NCBI GenBank assembly: GCA_902803455.1
Contig: CADCQC010000215.1
Span: 1 to 10,000, forward strand
Length of the DNA stretch: 10,000 bases
Reading direction: 5' to 3'
From: an uncultured Prevotellaceae bacterium
GTDB taxonomy: Bacteria; Bacteroidota; Bacteroidia; Bacteroidales; Bacteroidaceae
Shown: piece by piece, positions 1 through 6,638 of the stretch
How positions within the stretch are numbered: position 1 is the stretch's first letter
How the letters are laid out: each line of letters starts with the position of its first letter
Position numbers and translations under genes: made by a program
Notes under the pieces: model-generated
What the model was told of the DNA's origin: nothing
Databases searched by the model: none
The model's input: the letters and a program-made list of their open reading frames with translations, nothing else

Positions 1-67
1 TATACAGCAAAATAATAATCACTAAGATAAAAATGATTCCAAGAATCGATACAAGTGCAGTAACCAT
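1..67 (-). CDS. N-terminal fragment of an unidentified membrane-anchored protein (partial)
   Basis: An ATG on the minus strand (bases 67-65) opens a frame that stays open to the window edge, giving 22 residues. After the first few residues it is almost entirely Ile, Leu, Val and Phe (for example GIIFILVIIILLY), which fits a single N-terminal membrane anchor or an uncleaved signal. A good Bacteroidetes-type promoter lies upstream in the right direction (119-150), which supports this as a real gene start. The family cannot be named from 22 residues; SPFH/flotillin-like and many other anchored proteins begin this way. It is divergent from the rpoN operon. Confidence 0.5.
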   Translation of the reverse strand, partial: MVTALVSILGIIFILVIIILLY

Positions 68-118
68 ACTCAAATTTCTTTTTTGTGATGAAAGAATAAT
101 ATTAAACAATTAACACCG

Positions 119-150
119 CAAATTTATATCAAAAAATCGGTTTTTGCAAT
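119..150 (-). promoter_or_regulatory. Promoter for the minus-strand gene at the left edge
   Basis: Read on the minus strand, ATTG (150-147) is followed by exactly 20 bases and then TAAATTTG (126-119). The Bacteroidetes housekeeping consensus is TTTG, 19-21 bases, TAnnTTTG, so the -7 element is a perfect match and the -33 element has one mismatch. Transcription would start near 113, giving a leader of about 46 bases before the ATG at 67. Runs of A and T at 131-165 lie around and upstream of the -33 element and may bend the DNA. Confidence 0.55.
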
Positions 151-276
151 GTTTTTTCAAAAAAACTGCATCAGGATGGGTGGAGCAATCATCTTCAACA
201 TTTTACCAAATCCATCAGAAGTATCTTGATTTGTTAAATATAATTAATAAAAACATCATTCTTCGTTTGTTGGTAT

Positions 277-284
277 TAAATTTG
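277..284 (+). promoter_or_regulatory. -7 element of the probable rpoN-operon promoter
   Basis: TAAATTTG matches the Bacteroidetes -7 consensus TAnnTTTG and lies 27 bases before the start codon at 312, giving a short leader of about 20 bases. No TTTG is found at the expected distance upstream (around 253-257), so only half of the promoter is recognisable. Confidence 0.4.
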
Positions 285-311
285 CATGATATAATTATGA
301 GTTAGAAAAGA

Positions 312-953
312 ATGAAACCAAAATGGACAGATGAATATTGGCTGATGCTGATGCATGTCTATCTCAAGGATCCTGTGGGGGTGAAACCACTCTACTCGCA
401 TGAGATGGTCGACATGGCTCTCGAACTGCACCTGCCCCCAAAATATCTCTATCGAAAAATGTTCCGCCTCAGAAGTCTTGACACTCCGCGACTGGAAAGA
501 CTTTGGAACCAATACGCCACCCATCCCAAAAAACTTGCCAAAGGGGTCAGTATACTCAGAAAGATGAACGGTTTCAATAATGCTGAAGCATTTTATGAAG
601 GGGTGGAAGTCAACGCGGCCTGGGAAAATGACTTCAAACCTCTGGCAAGTCATCCTCTACTCACACCTATCAAACTCATCCTCATTCTCGACCTGTATTT
701 CCGCCTCACACCCCGCACGATGGTGCCGGAAACAGCAGAGATCGTCGCACTCTCCAAAAACATAGGCATCTCACCACAACTGATGGTTGAGGTGATGGAC
801 GAATACCAGGTATGTGATCCTTATCTGAGGAAAAGTCATCCTTCCGACTCCCCGCTCCATGAATCCTGCAAGATCATCTGGCAGCGCTATGGCAATGGTG
901 ACCCCACAGAACTGGCCTCCATCGCAGCACAACTCATAGAATATTACAAATAA
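312..953 (+). CDS. Conserved Bacteroidales protein of unknown function, upstream of rpoN
   Basis: This 213-residue soluble protein has no domain I can name. I recall similar proteins directly upstream of rpoN in Bacteroides and Prevotella, usually annotated as hypothetical. Visible features are a Trp/Tyr-rich N-terminus (W5, Y9, W10), the stretch LDTPRLERLW (56-65), a hydrophobic helix LLTPIKLILILDLYFRL (116-132) and a conserved-looking end IWQRYGNGDP (189-198). Residues 31-50 and 143-162 align with each other (E, V, P and M identical, several Leu/Ile/Met swaps) and both look like helix-turn-helix cores. The start at 312 is the only plausible one, 27 bases after a -7 element. The stop is one base before the rpoN ATG, so the two are probably co-translated. 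A role in sigma-54 regulation is an inference from position only. Confidence 0.85.
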   Translation: MKPKWTDEYWLMLMHVYLKDPVGVKPLYSHEMVDMALELHLPPKYLYRKMFRLRSLDTPRLERLWNQYATHPKKLAKGVSILRKMNGFNNAEAFYEGVEVNAAWENDFKPLASHPLLTPIKLILILDLYFRLTPRTMVPETAEIVALSKNIGISPQLMVEVMDEYQVCDPYLRKSHPSDSPLHESCKIIWQRYGNGDPTELASIAAQLIEYYK

Positions 954-954
954 C

Positions 955-2370
955 ATGGGCAAGCAGCAGATAAGACAAGGTATCCGGCAAACGCAGCGGC
1001 AACGGCTTACTCCACTGCAACTGCTGATAGGACAGATGATCGAAAAACCCATCGACCAGCTCACCGAATATGTCAACCAACAACTTATCGACAACCCTGC
1101 CTTGGAAGTCAAACCCAGCGATGAAAGCGAATGGGACCAACCTCAAGACAGTACCACAGAAGACCTGAGCCGACAGGAGAACCATGAGGATGAAGATTTC
1201 ATGGGTGAGGAGAAAATCCCTGTTCAAGAGACACAGCCTCACCAAGATCCTTCCAACAATGTCTCCTTCTACGATAAACTGCGCCAACAGATGGGTGAGA
1301 CAGATCTCAACGAGCAGCAATGCCACATCATGGAATATCTCATCGGGTCGCTCGACAACGACGGTCTGCTCCGGAAGGACATCGAGACCATCAGCGACGA
1401 GATGGCCATTTACCAAAACCTCGATGCTTCTGTAGAAGAGATCAAGGAGGTGCTGTCGAAACTGCAAACCTTCGATCCTGCCGGCGTGGGAGCACAATCC
1501 CTGCAACAATGTCTCCTGCTACAGATTGAACGACGGAAAGAAGGATGGACCAAAGATGTCCTGCAAAAGATCATCAAGACCTATTTTGATGATTTGCTCA
1601 AAAACCATTGGACAAAACTGCAGCGCACGCTTCATCTTGATGAAGAGGAGAAAGAAGAGATCAAGGCAGAACTGAAAAAACTCAACCCCAAACCAGGTGC
1701 CGCCCTGGGCGAAGTGCAAGGAACGAGCATCCAGCAAGTCACCCCCGATTTCATCGTGGAGACCACCGATGACGGACAAGTGAATTTCTCGCTCCGCCGC
1801 GGACGCCTGCCAGAATTGGAGATCTCTGAATCCTACATCGAGACACTCAACAGCATGCGCAACCTCTCACGGAAAGACAAAGAAGCCATTCCGTTGCTGA
1901 AAAAAGATGTTGACGGAGCAAAGATGCTTATCGACGCACTGCAACAGCGACAAGCCACACTGACCAAGACAATGGCCGCCATCATCCGGCGACAACGGAA
2001 ATTCTTCCTCGACGGTGACGAGGCCGACTTGCAACCCATGGCACTGAAAGACATTGCGGCAGACACCGGACTTGATATCTCTACTGTATCGAGGGTCACC
2101 AACGAGAAATATGCCGAGACACGATGGGGCATCTTCAGACTGCGCTATTTCTTCAGCGACCGTTATCATAACGACGGTGACGAAGTGTCGACAAGGAAAA
2201 TCAAAAGCGCACTCAAAGACATCATCGACCATGAAGACAAGCATCATCCACTCACCGACATGCAACTGGAAGATGCACTCAAAAAGAAAGGATTCCAGAC
2301 CAAGCGGCGCACCATCGTGAAATACCGTGAACAGATGAACATTCCCAAATCAAGCTTAAGAAAAAAATGA
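955..2370 (+). CDS. rpoN: RNA polymerase sigma-54 factor
   Basis: Sigma-54 directs RNA polymerase to -24/-12 promoters (TGGCAC...TTGCW) and forms a closed complex that needs an AAA+ activator to open. The 471-residue length is close to E. coli RpoN (477). In order: Gln/Leu-rich activator-interaction region I (about 1-52, with LTPLQLLIGQ and NPALE), an acidic linker (about 55-95), the core-binding domain with FDPAGVGAQSLQQCLLLQ (about 173-190), the DNA-binding helix-turn-helix region with LKDIAADTGLDISTVSRVT (about 364-382) and the RpoN box KRRTIVKYRE (450-459) that reads the -24 element. All expected parts are present, so it should be functional. The ATG lies one base after the preceding stop, and the stop overlaps the next start in ATGA. 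No activator (NtrC-like) gene is in the window. Confidence 0.97.
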   Translation: MGKQQIRQGIRQTQRQRLTPLQLLIGQMIEKPIDQLTEYVNQQLIDNPALEVKPSDESEWDQPQDSTTEDLSRQENHEDEDFMGEEKIPVQETQPHQDPSNNVSFYDKLRQQMGETDLNEQQCHIMEYLIGSLDNDGLLRKDIETISDEMAIYQNLDASVEEIKEVLSKLQTFDPAGVGAQSLQQCLLLQIERRKEGWTKDVLQKIIKTYFDDLLKNHWTKLQRTLHLDEEEKEEIKAELKKLNPKPGAALGEVQGTSIQQVTPDFIVETTDDGQVNFSLRRGRLPELEISESYIETLNSMRNLSRKDKEAIPLLKKDVDGAKMLIDALQQRQATLTKTMAAIIRRQRKFFLDGDEADLQPMALKDIAADTGLDISTVSRVTNEKYAETRWGIFRLRYFFSDRYHNDGDEVSTRKIKSALKDIIDHEDKHHPLTDMQLEDALKKKGFQTKRRTIVKYREQMNIPKSSLRKK

Positions 2371-2984
2371 GAGAGAAAGACATCATATTGGTAGCGAGAA
2401 TCCTCAGTGCGATATTCTCACCTTTCTATCTGCCTGTCGTGGGACTGCTGGCGCTGTTCTTCTTCAGTTACCTCAGCCTGCTTACATGGCCAGTGAAACT
2501 CTATATCTTCATCATCGTCTTTACACTGACCATCCTCCTGCCCACAACACTCATCAGAATCTATCGCAAATACCAAGGATGGAACCTGACAGAAATCGCA
2601 CCCAAAGAACGGCGGATGATACCCTATGTCATCTCCATCCTATGCTATTTCTTCTGCTATTACATCCTCAACGCCAACCATATCCCCTATACGATCGGCA
2701 GCATCGTGGTGGCTTCACTCATGATACAAGTGGTATGCGCCATGATCAATATCCGATGGAAAATATCCGTTCACTCCGCTGCCATCGGTGGTGTGACAGG
2801 AGCCATCGTGGCCTTCGCACTCATCTTCAATTTCAATCCCGTCTGGTGGCTATGTCTTGTACTGCTGCTTGCCGGACTGGTGGGATCAAGCCGCATCATC
2901 CTAAGGCAACACACCCTCGGGCAGGTGGTGACCGGCTTCTTCGTGGGCATGGTGTGCGCCATCATATCGATTCTTTTCATCTAA
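2367..2984 (+). CDS. PAP2-superfamily-like integral membrane protein
   Basis: This 205-residue, very hydrophobic protein has about six predicted membrane segments (roughly 12-36, 43-62, 87-102, 107-127, 138-154, 158-172, with another at 186-204). The C-terminal half resembles the PAP2 phosphatase active site: KISVHSA (132-138) stands for the C2 motif with His136, and SRIILRQHTLGQ (175-186) for the C3 motif with Arg176 and His182. The Asp that normally follows His by four residues is Gln186, and the first motif (K-x6-RP) is not recognisable; KERRMIP (80-86) is the nearest basic stretch. Family members dephosphorylate lipid phosphates such as undecaprenyl or phosphatidylglycerol phosphates. Whether this one is active is uncertain. 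Its start overlaps the rpoN stop by four bases, and purE follows after 28 bases. Confidence 0.8.
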   Translation: MREKDIILVARILSAIFSPFYLPVVGLLALFFFSYLSLLTWPVKLYIFIIVFTLTILLPTTLIRIYRKYQGWNLTEIAPKERRMIPYVISILCYFFCYYILNANHIPYTIGSIVVASLMIQVVCAMINIRWKISVHSAAIGGVTGAIVAFALIFNFNPVWWLCLVLLLAGLVGSSRIILRQHTLGQVVTGFFVGMVCAIISILFI

Positions 2985-3012
2985 ACGATCATCAATAGAA
3001 AAACTAACGAAT

Positions 3013-3522
3013 ATGAAACCGATTATCAGCATCATCATGGGCAGCACAAGTGACCTGCCTGTCATGGAAAAAGCCATGAAATATCTGGAGGAAATGGAAA
3101 TACCTTTTGAGGTCAATGCCCTTTCCGCACACCGGACACCACAAGCCGTGGAACAGTTTGCCCAAGAAGTGAGCGGCAGAGGCATCAAGGTCATCATTGC
3201 TGCTGCCGGCATGGCTGCCGCTCTTCCGGGAGTCATCGCCGCCTCGACCACCGTGCCTGTCATCGGCGTTCCCATCAAAGGTATGCTCGACGGACTCGAC
3301 GCCATGTTGAGCATCATACAGATGCCTCCGGGAATACCCGTGGCCACTGTAGGCGTAAACGGTGCTCTCAACGCTGCGATCCTCGCCACACAGATCGTGG
3401 CACTCTCCGACGAGGCCATCGCCCGACGGGTGGCTGACTACAAGGCCCGGCTTGGAGAGAAAATAGAAAAAGCCAATGCACAATTGGCCGACATCAAGGA
3501 TTATCACTTCAAGACCAACTGA
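3013..3522 (+). CDS. purE: N5-carboxyaminoimidazole ribonucleotide mutase (PurE)
   Basis: PurE moves the carboxyl group of N5-CAIR to carbon 4 to give CAIR in purine synthesis, working with PurK in most bacteria. The 169-residue protein has the full set of family marks: GSTSD (10-14) for phosphate binding, SAHRTP (38-43) with the catalytic His40, IIAAAGMAAALPGV (61-74) and PVIGVPI (82-88). The length is normal for the stand-alone octameric class I enzyme. The start is the only Met in frame before GSTSD with suitable spacing and lies 28 bases after the previous stop. The stop is followed after one base by the ispG start, which suggests translational coupling. purK is not in the window, so use of a class II (direct CO2) mechanism cannot be fully excluded. 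Confidence 0.97.
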   Translation: MKPIISIIMGSTSDLPVMEKAMKYLEEMEIPFEVNALSAHRTPQAVEQFAQEVSGRGIKVIIAAAGMAAALPGVIAASTTVPVIGVPIKGMLDGLDAMLSIIQMPPGIPVATVGVNGALNAAILATQIVALSDEAIARRVADYKARLGEKIEKANAQLADIKDYHFKTN

Positions 3523-3523
3523 A

Positions 3524-5371
3524 ATGACAGACCTCTTCAACTATCATCGTCGGCCATCCGTGAAAATTGATGTGGGAGACACTCCCATGGGTGACCAACA
3601 ACCCATCCGCATCCAGTCAATGGCCACCGTGTCGACCAACGATATCGAAGGATCCGTGGCACAAGCCCGGCGCATCATCGATGCCGGTGGAGAATATGTC
3701 AGATTCACCACACAAGGAACACGAGAGGCCGAGAACATCGGACGGATCCACGACGCACTTCGCCAACAAGGGATCACCACCCCTCTGGTGGCTGACGTCC
3801 ATTTCAATGCCCGTGTGGCGGAAGTGGCTGCAAAAAACGTGGAAAAGGTGCGTATCAACCCCGGCAACTATGTGGATCCCGCCCGTACTTTTAAAAAGTT
3901 GGAATACACCGACGAAGAATATGACCGCGAGCTGCACAGGATAGAGGAGCGCCTGCTCCCACTGCTGCAAATCTGCCGGGAACACCACACGGCCTTGAGA
4001 ATAGGGGTCAACCACGGATCGCTGTCCGACAGAATCATGTCTCATTATGGAGACACGCCTGAAGGTATCGTCGAGAGTTGTATGGAATTTCTGAGAATAT
4101 GCCAACGGGAGAAGTTCAACAACGTGGTCATCTCCATCAAAGCATCCAACACCGTGGTGATGGTCAGGTCCATGCGGCTCCTCGTGGCAGAGATGGACAA
4201 GGAAGATATGCACTATCCCTTGCATCTGGGGGTCACAGAAGCCGGTGAAGGTGAGGACGGACGGATCAAAAGTGCGGTGGGTATCGGTGCCTTGCTGGCC
4301 GACGGTATCGGTGACACTGTCAGGGTATCACTCAGCGAAGAACCGGAACAGGAGATTCCTGTGGCAAGACATCTGGTCGACCATTTCACCGGCAGAGAGC
4401 ATCATCCGATGATTCCTGCCACGCCTTTTGAAGGATTCGACTACCTCAGACCCGAGCGGCGGGTCACACATCCGGTGGGGCATATCGGTGGTGATAACGT
4501 GCCTGTGGTCATCCTCTCCGGAAAAGGGGACGAGGAATTCTACAACGATCAGCATCCTGATTTCATCTACACGGGAAAGGAGGTTCCATCCCAGCGCAAG
4601 GATGGCCAACGGTTGATCGTCGACTTCAACGTCTATGACGGCCAAGCCGATACCTTCCCCATATTCCCTGCACAAGCCATGCCATGGATTGGAAGCGTGG
4701 AGGCCCCTATCAAATTCTTGGTCCTTTCTTATGGTGTCAGCGCTGAAGAATACATTGCCTGTCTGCGGCTTCATCCTGAAGTAGTGGTGGTGGCTGTCAG
4801 CCATCATGCCAATCCGACAGGTGAACTGCGGGCACTCACCCATGAGATGATGCGTGCCGGCCTCAACAATCCCATCGTGTTCTGTCATGCATATGCTTAT
4901 CAAAAAGAGGAAAAAGATCTCTTCCAAATCGATGCCGCCGCCGACATGGGCGCGCTCATGATCGACGGACTGACCGACGGCATCTGGCTGATGAACGACG
5001 GTGACATCGCTGCCAACGACATCGCCGCCACGGCATTGGGAATCTTGCAGGCGGCAAGACTGCGCGTCAGCAAGACAGAATATATCAGTTGCCCTGGATG
5101 CGGAAGGACTCTCTACAACCTGCAGGCCACCATTGCAAAGATCAAAGCGGCCACCCAACACATGAAAGGCCTCAAAATCGGTATCATGGGATGTATCGTC
5201 AACGGACCTGGCGAGATGGCCGACGCCGACTTCGGTTATGTGGGGGCAGGACCAGGACGCATCTCACTCTACCGGAGAAAAGAATGCGTGGAACGCAATA
5301 TCCCGGAGGAAGAGGCCGTGGAACATCTCTTAAAACTTATCCGACAAACCATCCAAGAAAAAGAATCATGA
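3524..5371 (+). CDS. ispG: 4-hydroxy-3-methylbut-2-en-1-yl diphosphate synthase, long form
   Basis: IspG (GcpE) converts methylerythritol cyclodiphosphate to HMBPP, the next-to-last step of the MEP isoprenoid pathway, using a 4Fe-4S cluster. The N-terminal TIM-barrel begins with PIRIQSMATVSTND; LVADVHFNARVA and KVRINPGN follow. The cluster domain at the end has CPGCGR with Cys523 and Cys526, and GCIVNGPGE with Cys557 and the cluster-binding Glu564. At 615 residues it is far longer than the E. coli enzyme (about 370); the extra roughly 250 residues sit between barrel and cluster domain (about 270-500), as in plant, chlamydial and Bacteroidetes enzymes. I chose the ATG at 3524, one base after the purE stop, over an in-frame ATG at 3476 that would lie inside purE. 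The stop overlaps the next start (ATGA). Confidence 0.97.
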   Translation: MTDLFNYHRRPSVKIDVGDTPMGDQQPIRIQSMATVSTNDIEGSVAQARRIIDAGGEYVRFTTQGTREAENIGRIHDALRQQGITTPLVADVHFNARVAEVAAKNVEKVRINPGNYVDPARTFKKLEYTDEEYDRELHRIEERLLPLLQICREHHTALRIGVNHGSLSDRIMSHYGDTPEGIVESCMEFLRICQREKFNNVVISIKASNTVVMVRSMRLLVAEMDKEDMHYPLHLGVTEAGEGEDGRIKSAVGIGALLADGIGDTVRVSLSEEPEQEIPVARHLVDHFTGREHHPMIPATPFEGFDYLRPERRVTHPVGHIGGDNVPVVILSGKGDEEFYNDQHPDFIYTGKEVPSQRKDGQRLIVDFNVYDGQADTFPIFPAQAMPWIGSVEAPIKFLVLSYGVSAEEYIACLRLHPEVVVVAVSHHANPTGELRALTHEMMRAGLNNPIVFCHAYAYQKEEKDLFQIDAAADMGALMIDGLTDGIWLMNDGDIAANDIAATALGILQAARLRVSKTEYISCPGCGRTLYNLQATIAKIKAATQHMKGLKIGIMGCIVNGPGEMADADFGYVGAGPGRISLYRRKECVERNIPEEEAVEHLLKLIRQTIQEKES

Positions 5372-6345
5372 ACATCAAAACCACCTACATCGCATCACAA
5401 AACCGATACGACCAATCCGACATCATGTATCGCAGATGTGGCAGAAGTGGCGTGCTCCTGCCAAAAGTGTCGTTGGGATTCTGGCACAACTTCGGTGATG
5501 TGGATCCTTATCAGCGCAGCCGCGACATCACCCATTATGCTTTCGACCATGGCATCACCCATTTCGACCTCGCCAACAACTACGGACCACCCTATGGCAC
5601 CGCCGAGGAGACCATGGGACGCCTCATGGTGGAGGATTTTGCTCCCTACCGCGACGAGCTCTTCATCAGTTCAAAAGCTGGTTATGACATGTGGGAAGGA
5701 CCTTATGGCAACTGGGGATCACGAAAATATCTCTTCGCCAGTCTTGACCAAAGTCTGCGCCGCAGACACCTCGATTATGTAGATTTGTTCTACAGCCACC
5801 GCTATGACCCACACACACCGCTGGAGGAAACCCTTCAGGCACTGGTCGACATCGTGCGTAGCGGGAAAGCACTCTATGTGGGCATCTCCAGATGGCCCCT
5901 GCAAGCTCTGAAATTTGCCGATGAATACTTGAGGCAGCGCGATGTGCCGTTGCTCATCTATCAAGGAAAACTCAACCTGCTCGACAAAGAACCGCAAGAG
6001 GAGGGTATCCTTGACTACTGCCACGATCATGGCATCGGTTTCATCTCATTCTCACCGCTGGCACAAGGTTTGCTTACCGACCGTTATCTCAATGGCATTC
6101 CCGACGACTCAAGGATGTCGCGCGGCACATCACTCAACAGCAGTCAACTGACCCCAGAACTCATCGCTTATCTGCAACAGCTCAACAGCAAAGCGATCCA
6201 ACGCGGTGAGACGCTCGCTGAGATGGCTCTCGCCTGGATCCTGGCGCAAAAAGGGGTGACCTCCGTACTCGTGGGAGCCAGCAGCACCACCCAACTGGAG
6301 AAGAACCTCAAATGTATCACTGCCAAAGACTTTGATATGCCTTGA
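5368..6345 (+). CDS. Aldo/keto reductase, YghZ/MgrA (L-glyceraldehyde 3-phosphate reductase) group
   Basis: An NADPH-dependent aldo/keto reductase of 325 residues. The N-terminal two thirds follow E. coli YghZ (Gpr) closely: LWHNFG-like FWHNFG (38-43), THFDLANNYGPP (64-75), SSKAGYDMW (101-109), GSRKYL and FYSHRYDP (141-148). The catalytic tetrad is Asp67, Tyr72, Lys103 and His144; SPLAQGLLTDRYLNGIP and SVLVGAS (299-305) are cofactor-side motifs. YghZ reduces L-glyceraldehyde 3-phosphate and methylglyoxal. Two oddities: the LIHQPxYN motif of the family reads LIYQGKLN (196-203), and the protein stops about 20-25 residues earlier than YghZ, after FDMP. The start overlaps the ispG stop, so it belongs to the same operon, and a terminator follows 16 bases after its stop. 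Exact substrate is not certain. Confidence 0.93.
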   Translation: MNIKTTYIASQNRYDQSDIMYRRCGRSGVLLPKVSLGFWHNFGDVDPYQRSRDITHYAFDHGITHFDLANNYGPPYGTAEETMGRLMVEDFAPYRDELFISSKAGYDMWEGPYGNWGSRKYLFASLDQSLRRRHLDYVDLFYSHRYDPHTPLEETLQALVDIVRSGKALYVGISRWPLQALKFADEYLRQRDVPLLIYQGKLNLLDKEPQEEGILDYCHDHGIGFISFSPLAQGLLTDRYLNGIPDDSRMSRGTSLNSSQLTPELIAYLQQLNSKAIQRGETLAEMALAWILAQKGVTSVLVGASSTTQLEKNLKCITAKDFDMP

Positions 6346-6361
6346 GAAGTGTACACCATCA

Positions 6362-6414
6362 AAAAAAGCAAAGGAGGATGCGTTTCATAGAGACACATCC
6401 TCCTTTGCTTTTTT
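6362..6414. terminator. Two-way intrinsic terminator between converging operons
   Basis: A perfect 19-base inverted repeat pairs 6362-6380 (six A then GCAAAGGAGGATG) with 6396-6414 (CATCCTCCTTTGC then six T). After one mismatch the stem continues with GTTTC (6382-6386) and GAGAC (6390-6394, one G-U pair) around a three-base ATA loop. The GC-containing stem ends in a T-tract on either strand, so it can stop transcription from the rpoN-ispG operon and from the rubredoxin operon. Confidence 0.95.
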
Positions 6415-6423
6415 GGCAAGTAA

Positions 6424-6582
6424 TTATTCTTCCTTGCTGAAATCTTCCTTACCCACACCGCAGATGGGGCACACCCAATCCTCGGGAAGGTCTTCAAATG
6501 ATGTACCTGGCTCAATGCCATTGTCGGGGTCTCCAATCGCAGGGTCGTAGACATACCCGCATGTGTCGCAAACGTAGTTCAT
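6424..6582 (-). CDS. Rubredoxin
   Basis: A 52-residue rubredoxin, a small soluble one-electron carrier that holds one iron with four Cys. The ligands are CDTC (Cys5, Cys8) and CPIC (Cys38, Cys41). The fold residues are also in place: GYVYDPAIGDPDNGI (9-23), PGTSFEDLPEDWVCP (25-39) and GKEDF near the end. I start at the Met five residues into the usual N-terminus (MNYVCDTCG); the open frame extends 19 residues further but that extension is not rubredoxin-like. In anaerobes rubredoxins pass electrons to rubrerythrin, superoxide reductase or oxygen reductases; none is encoded here. It lies 56 bases after the glycosyltransferase gene and just before the shared terminator, so it is probably the last gene of that operon, though an own promoter in the gap cannot be excluded. 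Confidence 0.95.
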   Translation of the reverse strand: MNYVCDTCGYVYDPAIGDPDNGIEPGTSFEDLPEDWVCPICGVGKEDFSKEE

Positions 6583-6638
6583 ACTTTTCTTTGTGTAATT
6601 AAATAATAAGGTATATTTGATAAAAGGTGAATAATCCA

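Larger units (their letters stand above)
68..311. other. Divergent intergenic region, A/T-rich
   Basis: This 244-base gap separates the left-edge gene from the rpoN operon. It holds one promoter pointing left and a -7 element pointing right. Bases 131-165 carry four runs of A or T (A6, T5, T6, A7) spaced at about 10-11 bases, with a small palindrome (TGCA at 145-148 and 167-170 flanking GTTTTTT and AAAAAAC). Nothing else is recognisable; no RNA gene or open frame of note. Confidence 0.6.

Noticed and set aside
934..1509. Minus-strand open frame of 191 codons opposite rpoN
   Set aside because: It is a shadow of the rpoN frame; no promoter, no known domain and complete overlap with a certain gene.
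3476..3523. In-frame upstream ATG that would lengthen IspG by 16 residues
   Set aside because: The extension lies inside purE and reads unlike any IspG N-terminus; the ATG at 3524, one base after the purE stop, fits the family start.
4328..5161. Long minus-strand open frame (277 codons) opposite ispG
   Set aside because: It mirrors the plus-strand ispG frame, has no recognisable domain, and the ispG product is intact and conserved.
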